This document shows, piece by piece, positions 6,530 through 17,000 of a stretch of 41,904 nt of DNA (within the stretch, counting starts at the first letter, position 1; each line of letters opens with the position of its first letter). Source of the DNA: DATJGF01 sp035495315 (lineage in GTDB: Bacteria > Verrucomicrobiota > Verrucomicrobiia > Limisphaerales > UBA8199); contig DATJGF010000090.1 in the NCBI GenBank assembly GCA_035495315.1, positions 1-41,904 of the forward strand, given 5' to 3'. The notes below the pieces were generated by a model that saw nothing but the letters and a program-made list of their open reading frames with translations, searched no databases and was not told the DNA's origin. A program made the translations under genes and the position numbers.

Positions 6530-9295
6530 TCAGTGAGAGACTTGTGCGACTGCGACCAGCTTCTTCTTCCACTCCGCGGCCTGCGCGGGTTTGCCCCAGG
6601 CGTCGTAAAGCTGGACCAATCGTTCAAGCGACTCCGTAACACGTCGGGAGGGATTTAGATAGGAAGGCATGCTGGCCTGGGCAAGCTGGAGTCCCTGGCA
6701 GCTTTCCAGCAGGAGCGATTCGGCTTCAAGATATTTTCCCTGCTCGGCAAGACTGGCGCCCAGCAAGTTCATTACGTAAAAATAATACCCTGAATTGGGC
6801 CAATGCTTTTGCGCAAACCCCAACCCCTCGCGGAGGAGCCCCTCGGCCTCGACGTACTTGTGCTGTGCCAACCGAACGGCCCCGAGTTGAGCAATGACAC
6901 GGGGTATGGCCATCGGGTTAGCGTCCGGCTTGCGCCGTGCGCCTTGCATCGCCAACTCGCAAAGCGTGCTGGCGCGATCGACGTCGCCTTGTTCGAGGTA
7001 GTGCCACCCCAACGAACCAAAATGCCACAGGAGGAAGGGATTGGTCTCCAGGGCGAGGTTTCGGCTCAGTTCCAGGACGCGGCTGGTGAGCACATCGGCT
7101 TTGTCCAGCCTGCCTTGGAGGACGTAAACACGGGCCAGCATAAGGGTGGAGGCGAGAGTCAGAGGATGTTCTTCGCCGAGGATGGTGCGGCGCAGTTCCA
7201 TGCAGCGGCTGGTCGTTGCTTCGGCTTGTGGCAGCTGGTTCAAATTAGCGTAGGCGACCGCCAGGCCGGTCATCAGTCCCGCCGTTTGCGGGTGCTTTTC
7301 GCCAAGGGTGCGAGAGGATCGCTCCAAGGCATCCGCGAGCAGAGGCGCCGCTTTGGCGTCCAGGAAGTGGAGGTAAGAGCCAACGCCGAACAGATAAACA
7401 ACCCTCAAGGTCCTTGGGTCATCGGGGCCGAAGACTTCACGATGAAGCCGCAGGGCTTTCAGAAGAACCGCCTCGGTTTCGGAGCCCGACAGTTCACCGT
7501 TGAGCATCTGCGTCGCAGCGCGCGCGTCCATGAACTGAAGCGTCAGCGGGTGTTTTTCGCCCAGCACTCGCGTGCTCTGTTCCAGTCCGCTGCGGCTGAG
7601 CGCCCCTGCTTTGGCCATGCCGCCACTCCACCAATAGGCCATGGCCAGGCCGTAGAGCGACCGCAGGGTATCAGCGTGATCTTCACCCAAGTGCTGGCGC
7701 TCGAGCCGCAGCGCGCCATCATAATTCTCGATGGCCTTGGCATAGTCGCCGAGCTCGGTGTAAATCGAACCGAGCGTCTGCCGAATCGAAGCCTCGACCA
7801 CCGGCTGACTTCCCGTGGCGCGGTCCAATCGCTCGGCAACGCGGTCGAGCAAGGTGCGTACCTTAAGATCCCGATCTGCCTGGTAACCAGGGCTGGCCTG
7901 GCTCAAGACTTCGTCCTGGATAAAGTGCAGAGCGGCCTGGGCATTGGCTTTCTCCGCCTGAGCCTGTGATTCGGCAGCCAAAGCGCGACGGAGTTCGCGT
8001 CTGGCCCGCAGCGTCTGCAACACGCTCACCACCGTCCCCGCCAAAATAGCCATGAGCACCAGTAACGTCGCGCCGGCCATGACCTTGTTTCGGCGCAAGA
8101 GCTTTTGAAATCGATAGCCGGCGCTCGGGGGTCGCGCTACGACGGGTTCGTTGGCAAGGTGCCGCTTGAGATCCACCGCTAGCCCGTTGGCGGTGTCGTA
8201 GCGCCGCGTCCGGTCCTTCTCGAGGCACTTCATCACGATCCAATCCAGGTCGCCTCGGAGCTGATGCAGTAGTTTGGCGGTATCGGCCGAGCGATCACGG
8301 GCAGCCGTTGTCAATTCCGCAGCCTGGAGCGCTGTGAGCTTCGTGCTGGGGCGAACCGGTTCCTTCTCGCGGATCGTTTTGCGCATCGCGTCGATCCCCG
8401 ACTTGAGCAGTTCCTGCGCATCGAAAGGGGTGTGCCCGGTGAGTAACTCATAGAGCAGCACCCCTAAGCTGTAGATATCGCTGCGCGTATCCACATCCAG
8501 CCCGCTCATCACCGCCTGCTCCGGGCTCATATAGGCCGGGGTCCCAATGAACTGCTCGTAAGCCGTGAACAGGGTCTTGTCCGTAAGCCGCTGGTCAGTG
8601 GTTGCCTTGGCAATCCCGAAATCAATCACCTTGGGCACCGGCATCCCGTCGTGCACCGTTACCAGGATGTTCGACGGTTTGATGTCCCGGTGGATAATGC
8701 CCTTTTGGTGCGCGTGCTGGATTGCCTGGCAGATCTGGACGAACAGCTCCAAACGCTGGCGGATTCCCAAATGGTTCTCGTCGCAGTAATCGGTGAACTT
8801 GATCCCCCGCACCAGCTCCATCACGAAATACGGACGCCCCGTCTCGGTCGCACCGGCATCGAGCACCTTGGCGATGTTAGGATGGTCCATGAGCGCCAGC
8901 GCCTGCCGCTCCGCTTCGAAGCGGGCAATCACCGTCTTGGTGTCCATTCCCAGCTTGATGACCTTGAGCGCAACCCTCCGTCGCACCGGCTGTTCCTGTT
9001 CAGCCATGTAAACCGCGCCGCAGCCGCCCTCGCCGATCTTCTGCAGCACTTTGTACCGGCCCAACATTTGGCCCACCGCCTCATCCGGCGCGTTGACGAG
9101 ACTGAGCTTGATCATCGGGCCGTCAGCGACTGTCACCGTGTCGCCGGGCTCTTGCGCCGACAAGCGGATCTCGATGTGCTGACGCATCGACAAGTCGCCC
9201 GCGCAGGCGCCATCCAGGAACACCGAGCGTTCGGCGGGAGGACGCTTTTGCGCCTCCCGCACAATCCAGTCCTCGTGACTTTCAGGTGCGGACAT
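6530..9295 (-). CDS. Membrane Ser/Thr protein kinase with C-terminal TPR repeats
   Basis: A 921-residue Hanks-type (PknB-like) kinase. Residues 1-75 are a short helical leader typical of these proteins (PPAERSVFLDGACAGD). The kinase domain spans about 80-365: Gly-rich loop GEGGCGAVY at 88-96, Lys111 in VALKVIK, catalytic loop HRDIKPSN at 202-209, DFG at 225-227 and SPE near 257-259. All catalytic residues are present, so it should be active. A transmembrane helix (MAGATLLVLMAILAGTVVSV) follows. A coiled coil and many kinesin-light-chain-type TPRs (LGEKHPLT.., LGEDHADTL..) fill the rest, probably on the outer face as a protein-binding sensor. No sigma factor is adjacent, unlike the kinase at 24102. 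ATG at 9295. Confidence 0.95.
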   Translation of the reverse strand: MSAPESHEDWIVREAQKRPPAERSVFLDGACAGDLSMRQHIEIRLSAQEPGDTVTVADGPMIKLSLVNAPDEAVGQMLGRYKVLQKIGEGGCGAVYMAEQEQPVRRRVALKVIKLGMDTKTVIARFEAERQALALMDHPNIAKVLDAGATETGRPYFVMELVRGIKFTDYCDENHLGIRQRLELFVQICQAIQHAHQKGIIHRDIKPSNILVTVHDGMPVPKVIDFGIAKATTDQRLTDKTLFTAYEQFIGTPAYMSPEQAVMSGLDVDTRSDIYSLGVLLYELLTGHTPFDAQELLKSGIDAMRKTIREKEPVRPSTKLTALQAAELTTAARDRSADTAKLLHQLRGDLDWIVMKCLEKDRTRRYDTANGLAVDLKRHLANEPVVARPPSAGYRFQKLLRRNKVMAGATLLVLMAILAGTVVSVLQTLRARRELRRALAAESQAQAEKANAQAALHFIQDEVLSQASPGYQADRDLKVRTLLDRVAERLDRATGSQPVVEASIRQTLGSIYTELGDYAKAIENYDGALRLERQHLGEDHADTLRSLYGLAMAYWWSGGMAKAGALSRSGLEQSTRVLGEKHPLTLQFMDARAATQMLNGELSGSETEAVLLKALRLHREVFGPDDPRTLRVVYLFGVGSYLHFLDAKAAPLLADALERSSRTLGEKHPQTAGLMTGLAVAYANLNQLPQAEATTSRCMELRRTILGEEHPLTLASTLMLARVYVLQGRLDKADVLTSRVLELSRNLALETNPFLLWHFGSLGWHYLEQGDVDRASTLCELAMQGARRKPDANPMAIPRVIAQLGAVRLAQHKYVEAEGLLREGLGFAQKHWPNSGYYFYVMNLLGASLAEQGKYLEAESLLLESCQGLQLAQASMPSYLNPSRRVTESLERLVQLYDAWGKPAQAAEWKKKLVAVAQVSH

Positions 9296-9449
9296 TGAAA
9301 GGGGTCGCTAAAGTATTAGGCCACTCTATTGAAATTGCCAACGGGAATCGCAGGTCACGAGGGATGCTCAAGGGTGCTCAGCTCATTAATGCGGTGCGAT
9401 TACCTCTTTACTACCTTGCAAACCGCTCTTATGCGACAGATAGTCTTGA

Positions 9450-10514
9450 ATGGAAGGTGGGAGCAAAGCATTGGGGCGCCATATCGAGATTTCCTGGAAG
9501 ACGATCTTTAAGCTGCTATTGGGCGTATTGCTGGCATATGTCGTGGTCAAGCTTTGGCCGTTCTTCAAACTGGTGATCGTTTCGATCCTCGTGGCGGTGG
9601 CCCTGTACCGGATTGTTTCCTGGCTGTGCGACAAAGGATGGCCTCGATGGCTCGGACTCCTCACCGCCAGCGCTGCCCTGATCGTCGCGGTCGTGGGGCT
9701 CTTTGGCCTCATCGGCCCGATGGCCTTCGGCCAGGCGTCCACCGTGGGAAAAGAGCTCCCCAAGCTCAAGGAACAAATCGCTGCTCAGCTTCCGCATTCC
9801 GGGCCATTAGGTGGGGCCGTCCAAAAGGCACTAAATTCCGGAACCGACACCAATTCGCAGAAGTTGCTTGGTCATGGTCTAAACGCGATGAAGACCACGC
9901 TGGGCGGCCTGTTTTATTTCGCGCTGATGATCGTCTTGGCAATTTACTTCATGGCCGATGGGCCGCGCGCGCTCGCATGGCTGGTTGCGTTCTTTCCATT
10001 AAAACACCGCGCGAGGGTCTCGCGAGGGCTCGCGGAGATTGGGAAGAACATCGTCGCCTATGTAACTGGACAATTCATCACTTCGGCCCTTTTCGCAGCG
10101 TATGCGTTTGTCGTACTCTCGATCCTGCGGGTGCCAACGGCCCTGCTGCTGGCAGTGCTGGCGGGAGTTTTTGATATCTTGCCCATGATCGGGATCATCC
10201 TGGCCGTGTTGCCGGCAGCGCTGATGGGGTTGACTGTTTCTCCCGCAACAGCAGGGCTCGTCCTGCTGTGTTATGGCGCGTACCACCTCCTGGAGGATTA
10301 TTTAATAATCCCAAAGGTGTATGGGAAAAAATTGAAACTGTCGAATTTAGCGGTGCTGTTGGCCTTCACGGTGGGAGGCGTGCTCGCCGGCGTCGTCGGC
10401 GCCGTGGCTGCGCTGCCGTTGGTGGCCGCCTATCCGGCGCTGGAACGACTCTGGTTGGCTTCAAAACTGGAGCCCGAGGTTATCGAAGAACACCAGAGAT
10501 TACGCGCTGCCTAG
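9450..10514 (+). CDS. AI-2E family (PerM/UPF0118) membrane permease
   Basis: A 354-residue polytopic inner-membrane protein. The pattern is the family's: two N-terminal helices (KTIFKLLLGVLLAYVVVKLWPFF and VIVSILVAVAL), a third (LGLLTASAALIVAVVGLFGLIGP), an amphipathic soluble segment around 90-145, then paired helices in the second half including FDILPMIGIILAVLPAALMG and YHLLEDYLIIPKVYGKKLKLS, the signature end of the family. Members have been linked to autoinducer-2 export or Na+/H+ antiport, so the substrate stays open. ATG 9450 lacks a clear ribosome binding site. It is divergent from the kinase gene; the 154-bp gap between them should hold both promoters. Confidence 0.93.
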   Translation: MEGGSKALGRHIEISWKTIFKLLLGVLLAYVVVKLWPFFKLVIVSILVAVALYRIVSWLCDKGWPRWLGLLTASAALIVAVVGLFGLIGPMAFGQASTVGKELPKLKEQIAAQLPHSGPLGGAVQKALNSGTDTNSQKLLGHGLNAMKTTLGGLFYFALMIVLAIYFMADGPRALAWLVAFFPLKHRARVSRGLAEIGKNIVAYVTGQFITSALFAAYAFVVLSILRVPTALLLAVLAGVFDILPMIGIILAVLPAALMGLTVSPATAGLVLLCYGAYHLLEDYLIIPKVYGKKLKLSNLAVLLAFTVGGVLAGVVGAVAALPLVAAYPALERLWLASKLEPEVIEEHQRLRAA

Positions 10515-10547
10515 AATTCATTCGGACTTCTCACAAATGGGCAAGTG

Positions 10548-10614
10548 CGACCGCCGGGCGCGCCCCGCCGTGGGTTTTCGAACTGGAATGATCAGGCGGC
10601 GCGCCCGGCGGTCG
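10548..10614. repeat. GC-rich perfect palindrome between convergent genes
   Basis: Arms 10548-10564 and 10598-10614 are perfect 17-bp inverted copies (CGACCGCCGGGCGCGCC). It lies between two convergent stops (10514 and 10629), where it could act as a two-way hairpin terminator, though no T-tract follows. The left arm closely matches GCGACCGCCGTGCGCGC at about 32582, so it is probably an interspersed repeat rather than a dedicated terminator. Confidence 0.85.
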
Positions 10615-10628
10615 AGCCCTGCCTGACC

Positions 10629-12893
10629 CTACGGATTCACGGCCCGGTAGAAGCGAGTCGTCGTGACCTCAGTGTCCGCAAACTCCAGCAGACCGCTTTC
10701 TTCGACCTTCCCCGTGGCCAGCGTTTGCCAGCTTGGCGTGCCCAGGCTATCGGTGTATTGCAGCCGATAAGTGTAGTCAGGCGCGCCGCGGAGGGTCAGC
10801 CGGTTTCGACCCGCGCCCAGGGAGGTGATCGTCAGGTTTGGCGCCGTATTGAAATTCCCTGACGAGGCGACCAGGGCCCTCGGGCTTGCCTTCTCTTCGC
10901 GACCTTGCGTCAACGATACCAGCGCCGGGCCCGGCAGCGGCTGGGCGTATACCCCAAGATGGTTGCCGACGGCTCGCTCGAGGCCTGGCACGTTATTATG
11001 GACCGGCCGGTTCAGCACGGCCGCACCGCCGTTTCCATCGGAAACCACCAACGTGCTCGAGCCACCCCCATCGAGCATCAGCCCGTCGTAGGCGCCGCCG
11101 CAACTCAACCAAGCCGCCGTGTCGATATCCGCAGCGCCGTCGCTGTATCCGGGCTGGCGGCCGTCAATGACCAGCAGAATCAAGTAGCGCTTGTCCTGGG
11201 ACAAACCCAGGGCGCTGCGCGGGGCCACAGAATCGTTCGTGCCGACATAGGCGCCGCGATAAAGCAACGCGTTCTTGCCGGAGAGCGCTGTCCAAATCGC
11301 GGTGGTGTTCGTCGCCGGCCAATTGGTTCCCACCATCATCGCCGCATTGTTGGAGGAGATGAGCATCGCCGTCGAATAAGTGACGTTCTCTTGCGACGAC
11401 ACAATTACGTTGCTCGACATAGCCAGGCCCCACAACTCCTCGGCCGTACCGTCGGTGCCCGTGCAACAAGGCGCGAACCATTGGCCATTAATCGCGGCCT
11501 GCATTCCGTTGGCCAGAAGGTAATGGCTCGTGGTCATGCCCACCGTCTCGCTCGACTCCGGGACGTAGTTGGGGTTGCGCGGGTCCGAGGTGAGGCGGAT
11601 ATTGGGGTCCTGCAGGTCGATGCGTAAGCATTGCACGGCCTGGGTCGGGCTGACTCCCAACGCGGTCATGCCGGTTGCATGGTCAATCCCTTCAAAGATC
11701 GGCGTCCATCCGCTGAACGTGCCGGTGCTGGTACCGGCAATGTTCGAATAATCTGAGCAACCCGCCCCATTGCAGGCGCGGACACGGAAAGAATAAGTGA
11801 TCCCCGGCAGAAGGTTCGTCGCTACGTAGTTGGTGACGTTGCCACCGAGCACCACCTCGACGACATCCGTGAAACCGTTGGCCGACCGCTCGAGCTTGAA
11901 CTGAAGCTCATTAGTGGAATTGTCCAGCCAACTTAAAAGGATTTGGGTACTCGCCACGGGCCTGGCCGTAAGCCCGCCTGGCGGAGACGGCGGCAGGCTC
12001 ACCGTCAACAGCGCGACCGCGCTGGTCACCGCGCCAGACAGGTTGCTCACCACCACATCGTAGTTACCGGCGTTGCTGGCTTGAACATCGCCAATGGAGA
12101 AGCTTGCGTTGGTCGCGTTAGCCAGGCTGTTGCTGTTCAAGCGCCACTGGTAAGAAAGCGGCGCATCGCCGGTCGCCGTCACACTGAAAGCCGCGCTGCT
12201 CCCCACCAACACCGTCAGGCTCTGCGGCTGTTGGGTGATCGCCGGTGGAGTCGATAGTGTCCTGATGCTGTTGGTGTTTGAGTAGCCCGAATAGCCGGCG
12301 CTGTTCCAAGCGCGGATCCGGTAGGCATAAGTCGTCCCGAACGACAAGTTGCTGTCTGCGTAGCTTGTCACATTTGAGGCGAGTGTTCTTTGGACGACGC
12401 TCGCAAATCCATTGGTGGACCGGTCCAGGAAGAACTGCACCTCGTTCGTCGAATTGTCGCTCCAGCTCAGGTTGATCTGGCTGCCGGAAACCACCACCGC
12501 GCTCAAATTACCCGGCGCCGCAGGCGGCACGATCGGGGAAAACGTCGTCGCACTATTCGTGTTGGAGTAGGCTGAGTAGCCGGCGTTGTTCCGAGCGCGG
12601 ACGCGGTAGGAATAGGTGGTTGTCGCGGCCAGGGACGTATCCGAATAACTGATCACGTTGGCGCCCAGGCTTATCTCCGTGTAACTCGCAAACAGGTTCG
12701 TCGTGCGCTGAATATAGAAACCGGTTTCATTCGGCGAATTGTCTTTCCAGGTCAGATTGATTTGACTGGTGGACACCGGCGTCGCCGCGAGGCTGCTTGG
12801 CGCCGATGGCAGGGGCTTGGCCGCGGTGCCGGTGGCACCTTCGACGAGCGCCAAAAACCCGATTGCAGCGGAACGGAGATGGAAGGATTTCAT
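10629..12893 (-). CDS. Secreted FN3/Ig-like protein with phosphodiester glycosidase (NAGPA-type) domain
   Basis: A 754-residue exported protein. Signal peptide in residues 1-25 (FHLRSAAIGFLALVEGATGTAA). Order of domains: FN3 (about 27-118), FN3 (121-210), an Ig-like domain (213-297; ITQQPQSLTVLVGSSAAFSV, SNAGNYDVVVSN), FN3 (298-390), then a phosphodiester glycosidase domain of the NAGPA/DUF2233 type (about 392-665) with INGQWF, RSALGLSQDKRYLILLVIDG and the hallmark DGGGSSTLV. The NAGPA fold cleaves sugar phosphodiesters, so a role on surface or environmental glycans is plausible; the substrate is unknown. A C-terminal module (about 680-754) ends in RFYRAVNP and matches the ends of two other secreted proteins in the window. 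ATG at 12893 follows an operator-like palindrome. Confidence 0.9.
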   Translation of the reverse strand: MKSFHLRSAAIGFLALVEGATGTAAKPLPSAPSSLAATPVSTSQINLTWKDNSPNETGFYIQRTTNLFASYTEISLGANVISYSDTSLAATTTYSYRVRARNNAGYSAYSNTNSATTFSPIVPPAAPGNLSAVVVSGSQINLSWSDNSTNEVQFFLDRSTNGFASVVQRTLASNVTSYADSNLSFGTTYAYRIRAWNSAGYSGYSNTNSIRTLSTPPAITQQPQSLTVLVGSSAAFSVTATGDAPLSYQWRLNSNSLANATNASFSIGDVQASNAGNYDVVVSNLSGAVTSAVALLTVSLPPSPPGGLTARPVASTQILLSWLDNSTNELQFKLERSANGFTDVVEVVLGGNVTNYVATNLLPGITYSFRVRACNGAGCSDYSNIAGTSTGTFSGWTPIFEGIDHATGMTALGVSPTQAVQCLRIDLQDPNIRLTSDPRNPNYVPESSETVGMTTSHYLLANGMQAAINGQWFAPCCTGTDGTAEELWGLAMSSNVIVSSQENVTYSTAMLISSNNAAMMVGTNWPATNTTAIWTALSGKNALLYRGAYVGTNDSVAPRSALGLSQDKRYLILLVIDGRQPGYSDGAADIDTAAWLSCGGAYDGLMLDGGGSSTLVVSDGNGGAAVLNRPVHNNVPGLERAVGNHLGVYAQPLPGPALVSLTQGREEKASPRALVASSGNFNTAPNLTITSLGAGRNRLTLRGAPDYTYRLQYTDSLGTPSWQTLATGKVEESGLLEFADTEVTTTRFYRAVNP

Positions 12894-12950
12894 AGGCTTG
12901 TTCTAGGGAAGCTTTTCCTGCGAAACGCTATCCAGCGGTTCGGCATGACA

Positions 12951-12969
12951 ATGTACGTTTCGTGTACAT
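12951..12969. promoter_or_regulatory. Operator-like inverted repeat upstream of the glycosidase gene
   Basis: ATGTAC-7-GTACAT, a perfect 6-bp dyad, lies 58 bp upstream of the minus-strand start at 12893, where a regulator or a promoter would be expected. The dyad is short and chance is not excluded. Confidence 0.35.
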
Positions 12970-13110
12970 AACCAGACGTTTGCTGACGAATTGCCTGCTT
13001 GGGATTTAGTGAAACTAATTTACAGCAAATCCGCATTGATAGGCAAGCCTTGTTTTGAGGCCTGGAACGACCAGCTGTATCCGACTGCCGCCATGAGAGA
13101 CGAGCTGTTA

Positions 13111-13224
13111 GCGGAGCGCGAGCCGTCCCTGGCTCGCAGCGGGCTCGAAAGCACCGAGGGTCAGGAAGTGTTTTAACATCAGCACTGGTGCCTGGTTGCT
13201 GCGAGCAGGCGGCTCGCGCTCCGC
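13111..13224. repeat. Large imperfect hairpin repeat
   Basis: Arms 13111-13125 and 13210-13224 are perfect 15-bp inverted copies (GCGGAGCGCGAGCCG). After a short bulge the stem continues with CTCGCAGC / GCTGCGAG (right-hand copy at 13198-13205). It lies in the 527-bp region 12894-13420 between divergent genes. The rest of that region holds the 12951 dyad and no supported gene. Confidence 0.82.
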
Positions 13225-13420
13225 GGCAGTAGAGGAGACTGCTCGTTTTACCTCGCTGCTGACGCTTTACGGGAAATGCTCTATTCTCGTCGCGAATCGG
13301 CCAGGTTGACCGCATGGTGTGAGTGCCGATTTGAAAATGCAGACGGATCGGTCTGGCTGGCTGGTTTTCACTATACGAACCGCTGTTCCTATATCAACAC
13401 TTAGGCAGGCTCGAATAACT

Positions 13421-13954
13421 ATGGTCCAACTTCGACCAGGGATCACGACAGACTTGGATTTCCTCAAGGAGATGCTCTTTGAGGCATTCTTCTGGGATAC
13501 ATCGACCGAGCGCCCGCCGTTGGCTTCGTTTCGCGACGCCCAGGAGTTCTCGAAGCTGCTCGCCGACTGGGGGCGTCGAGGCGACCGGGCGGTTATCGCA
13601 GAAGAGGGTAGCGCACGAATTGGCGCCGCATGGTTTCGCCTCTGGACGCCTGATCTCCACTCCTACGGCTTTGTGAACGCCGCCACACCTGAGATCGCAA
13701 TGGCGGTCAGACAGGATCATCGGTCCAAAGGGATTGGCCGCAGATTGCTGCATGCGCTTATTCAGACGGCCCGCGCAGACGCTTTCCCCACTCTGAGTTT
13801 GAGCGTCAGCCCGCTGAACTGCGCACGGCAACTCTATGAATCTCTGGGGTTCAGAAAAATAGGTGAGTCCGGAACCTCATGGACTTTGCTGCTATCGCTG
13901 AGTCCAAGTCGCCCGCCAATGGAGTTGACCAACAAATCGCCGAAGCACGTTTAG
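13421..13954 (+). CDS. GNAT family N-acetyltransferase
   Basis: A 177-residue acetyltransferase of the GNAT superfamily. Acetyl-CoA motif A is clear at residues 97-110 (VRQDHRSKGIGRRLL, Q/RxxGxG/A pattern), with motif B near the end (SPLNCARQLYESLGFRKIGES). The N-terminus LRPGITTDLDFLKEML is the usual first strand and helix. It transfers acetyl from acetyl-CoA to an unknown small molecule or protein amine. The frame is open upstream to 13319, but that stretch is not GNAT-like; ATG 13421 puts the start directly before strand 1. The following gene is co-oriented 104 bp away, with no functional link evident. Confidence 0.9.
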   Translation: MVQLRPGITTDLDFLKEMLFEAFFWDTSTERPPLASFRDAQEFSKLLADWGRRGDRAVIAEEGSARIGAAWFRLWTPDLHSYGFVNAATPEIAMAVRQDHRSKGIGRRLLHALIQTARADAFPTLSLSVSPLNCARQLYESLGFRKIGESGTSWTLLLSLSPSRPPMELTNKSPKHV

Positions 13955-14058
13955 CCATAATTCTGGGCAGACACGAAGAAATTGCGCTGGATTGGGTCTG
14001 GTTCGCCGCTGGAAAGCACTGGTGAGGACTATCCCTCCTCATAAGAGTCTCGCGAGAA

Positions 14059-17000
14059 TTGAAGTATGCTAATGCGTTTATCGTTGGCAAAGGCACGTTT
14101 TTTGCTTTACTTGCCTGCGTGAATAGCAGCGACCTCCCGGACAGTTTGCGTGTCAAATTCCCCCAACTCCGTCCGCTAGGGAACACCCCGACGCTCGTCC
14201 GAATTAACGGGATTGGCACCGGCATGTACGGCAAGCGCGACTTCGACCTGGAAACCGGAACGTACATCAAGACGCATTGCTTGTGCGTCTTGTTTGTTCC
14301 GTTAGTCGCGCTGGGGGCCTACCGCGTCGCCGATGCCCAGAGCGGCTGGTATTTCATCGGGAAGGGACAGCTTTCCTCGTTCGCAAAATCCTGGAATATC
14401 GGCGTGCTTGTTTTGTCGTTACTTTTTGGGGCTGTTGTCGCCGACCACGCGCATCGCAGTTCTGCTGAATACCTGGCGAAACAAGAGGTGCGCCGCGGCA
14501 ACCAGGCTTTGCAATCGGGCAATCCGATGGAGGCCGCGCGCATTTTTCGCGCGGTCACCTTGGGAAGCACTAGCCAGGCGGCAGCCGCGCGCAACGGTTT
14601 GAGGCAAGCCGTGGAACAATGCTTCAGCAGTGCCTCGCCGGGCACCGCTCAAGCCGCCTTTCGTCTTCTGGCGACTTTGCCCTCGCACATCAGCACTCCG
14701 ACCCCCGTGGTGCCCGATGCCTACCGGCGCGGAATAGCACTGGTTGAGAAATTCCGCGCAACGAACCCTGAGGCTGCGTTGGATTTGCTGCGTGAGGTAG
14801 CCGTGTTCGGGCCATCAACCAATGATACGTTCCGATCCTTGGAAATCGACTTGCTTAAGGCGGCAATCGCCGCCAAGCCGAATAACACCAACCGAGTCAT
14901 CGAACTCGCGTTGGTTTACGAGGACCGCAACCAGTTGGAGGCCAGCGCTCAGCTTTTGGCGCCTTATCACGAGCAACTCGGGGCCACCGAAGGCGCGCGC
15001 ATTCTCGGGCAGCACCAGCTCGCCCAAGGCAAGTATGAGGACGCCTACGGCTTGCTCTATCCCTATGTGCAGGCGCGACTTCAGAAGCTGCGCGAAGTCG
15101 AGAGAAACTACACCAACGCGATGAACCGGGTTTACAACCAGGGCATCGGCGATTTAAACGCCGGACGAGCCGACCGTTCCTTTTACGATGCCTTCAAGAG
15201 CGCTTCCAAAACGGAAAAAGCCCAAATGGTGGATCGATATGTGATGAAACGGATGGAAACCGACCCCGGGTTCAGGCGCGCCGTGGCGGAGTTGACCGCC
15301 GCCAACAAGATCCTCCATGTCACACTCGATCTCGGAATGGTGCAACTGAGCCGCGCACAGAATCTAGCCGACCCCGCCGCGCGTAAAGCTGAGCTCGAAG
15401 CCGCGGAAAAAACCTTTCTTGCCATCCGCGGCCTGGCCGGCGGGACTGACGAGTACCGTCTGTTTCTGGGGCAGGTATATTACTGGCTCGGCAAATCGAA
15501 AGAAGGGGGAGAATTGTTCCGCCAACTCCTCGAAGGGCACAAAGGTGAATATTCACTCCAGATGAATTTGGGTTCGATCCTGCGAGAAGTCGGAGAAGTT
15601 AGCCAGGCACGTGAGCTGGTGGAGCAAGCGTATCGCACCGCGACTGCCGACATGGACAAATTCGAAGCCGCTTCCCTGCGCGCCCGTCTGGAAATGGATA
15701 CCGATGACCAAATCAGTTGGTTGGAGAAGTGCGATCCTAACAACCCGAATATCCAGGTTGAACTCGACAGCGCGCGCGGCCGTAAGGCACTGGTGGAGGG
15801 AAACCGTGAGCTGGCCGCGCGCTTTCTGCGCAAGGCGGTCGAAGGATATAAAAACCTGCCGCAGAACACCGCGACTTTTAACAACTTTGGCCTCGCATAC
15901 CTCGACCTCTATTACGCCGGTGGCGATATAAACGATCACAACCGCGGATTGGCTTTGATCGAACGGGCCGTAGCGTTATCGCCCGGGAATAGTTTGTTAC
16001 TCAACAATATCACCCAGTTGCTGATTAGTCGCGCCTACATGGACCTCATCGCCGATAGCATCCGTTTCGCGGCCCTTAAGGAAGCTCCGGGACAGGCCAT
16101 GCTGGCTCACCTCTATAACGATGAGCAAGGCCGCGCCGCAATCATCGAACAGCTCCGGCAGAACGAGCACATGGCAAAGGCGATTGCCTATCTGGATAAA
16201 GCCCTGTTGTTGGCTCCCAAAAACACGGCTTTGTACGAGACCGAGCTGCACCTTCAGGAAACCTTTCGGGATTTGTCCGAGCTCCAAAAGCTGCAGCAAA
16301 GAATCCGCGTCGCTGCACCGGATATGACGGAAACAGTGCGGGCTACACGCGAGTTATACGATCCAGTCAAAGGAAAAGAACTGCGTGATCGGCTTCAGAA
16401 CGAAATTCACCGCTATCGCACGCTGCTGGAAGTTCCAGCCGTAAAGGAACATTCCTCCACGTTCAGATTTGCCGAAGTCAGCCTTAATAATTTGGAACAA
16501 GGCGCCGCGGCTTGGGGCGACCCTGTGGATAGTCAAAAGCTGCTGGAACACGCCCACTCCATAGAACGAGAGCAGACTAACAGTGCCACACTCTCTTCGT
16601 TAATCGCGTCATGCTTTTACCGCGCACACGAGGAACTCAAGCAGCAAAATCACACTTATTCAGAACTCGCCCAGCGCACCCGTCTGGTGATGGCGCCACG
16701 CGAATTAATGGCTTTTCTCCTCGACCGTGATGATCCTCTTGCGACTGCCGTACGTCAGAATCCCAAGTTCCTCAACGCGCTCGAACTCCTCAAAGAAGAA
16801 GGTCGCCTCTTCCCCTCTTTCCGGCGCCCGGATGAATGGGCGCTGTTCCGAACGATTAATGCAGAGGAAGCGGCGTTGGTGAGCCGTCAATTGAAGGCGG
16901 ATTCCGCAGGGCGACTCGCCGATGAAATCCGTTTTCAGCTCAATCCCATTTCCGGACCCGCGGTAATGGCGCAGTATTGGACCGCAAGATTGAACGGCAG

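Noticed and set aside
14059..14118. Lipobox-like LLAC at the N-terminus of the TPR protein
   Set aside because: It depends on the uncertain TTG start; the family-like sequence begins after it, so a lipoprotein call is not supported.
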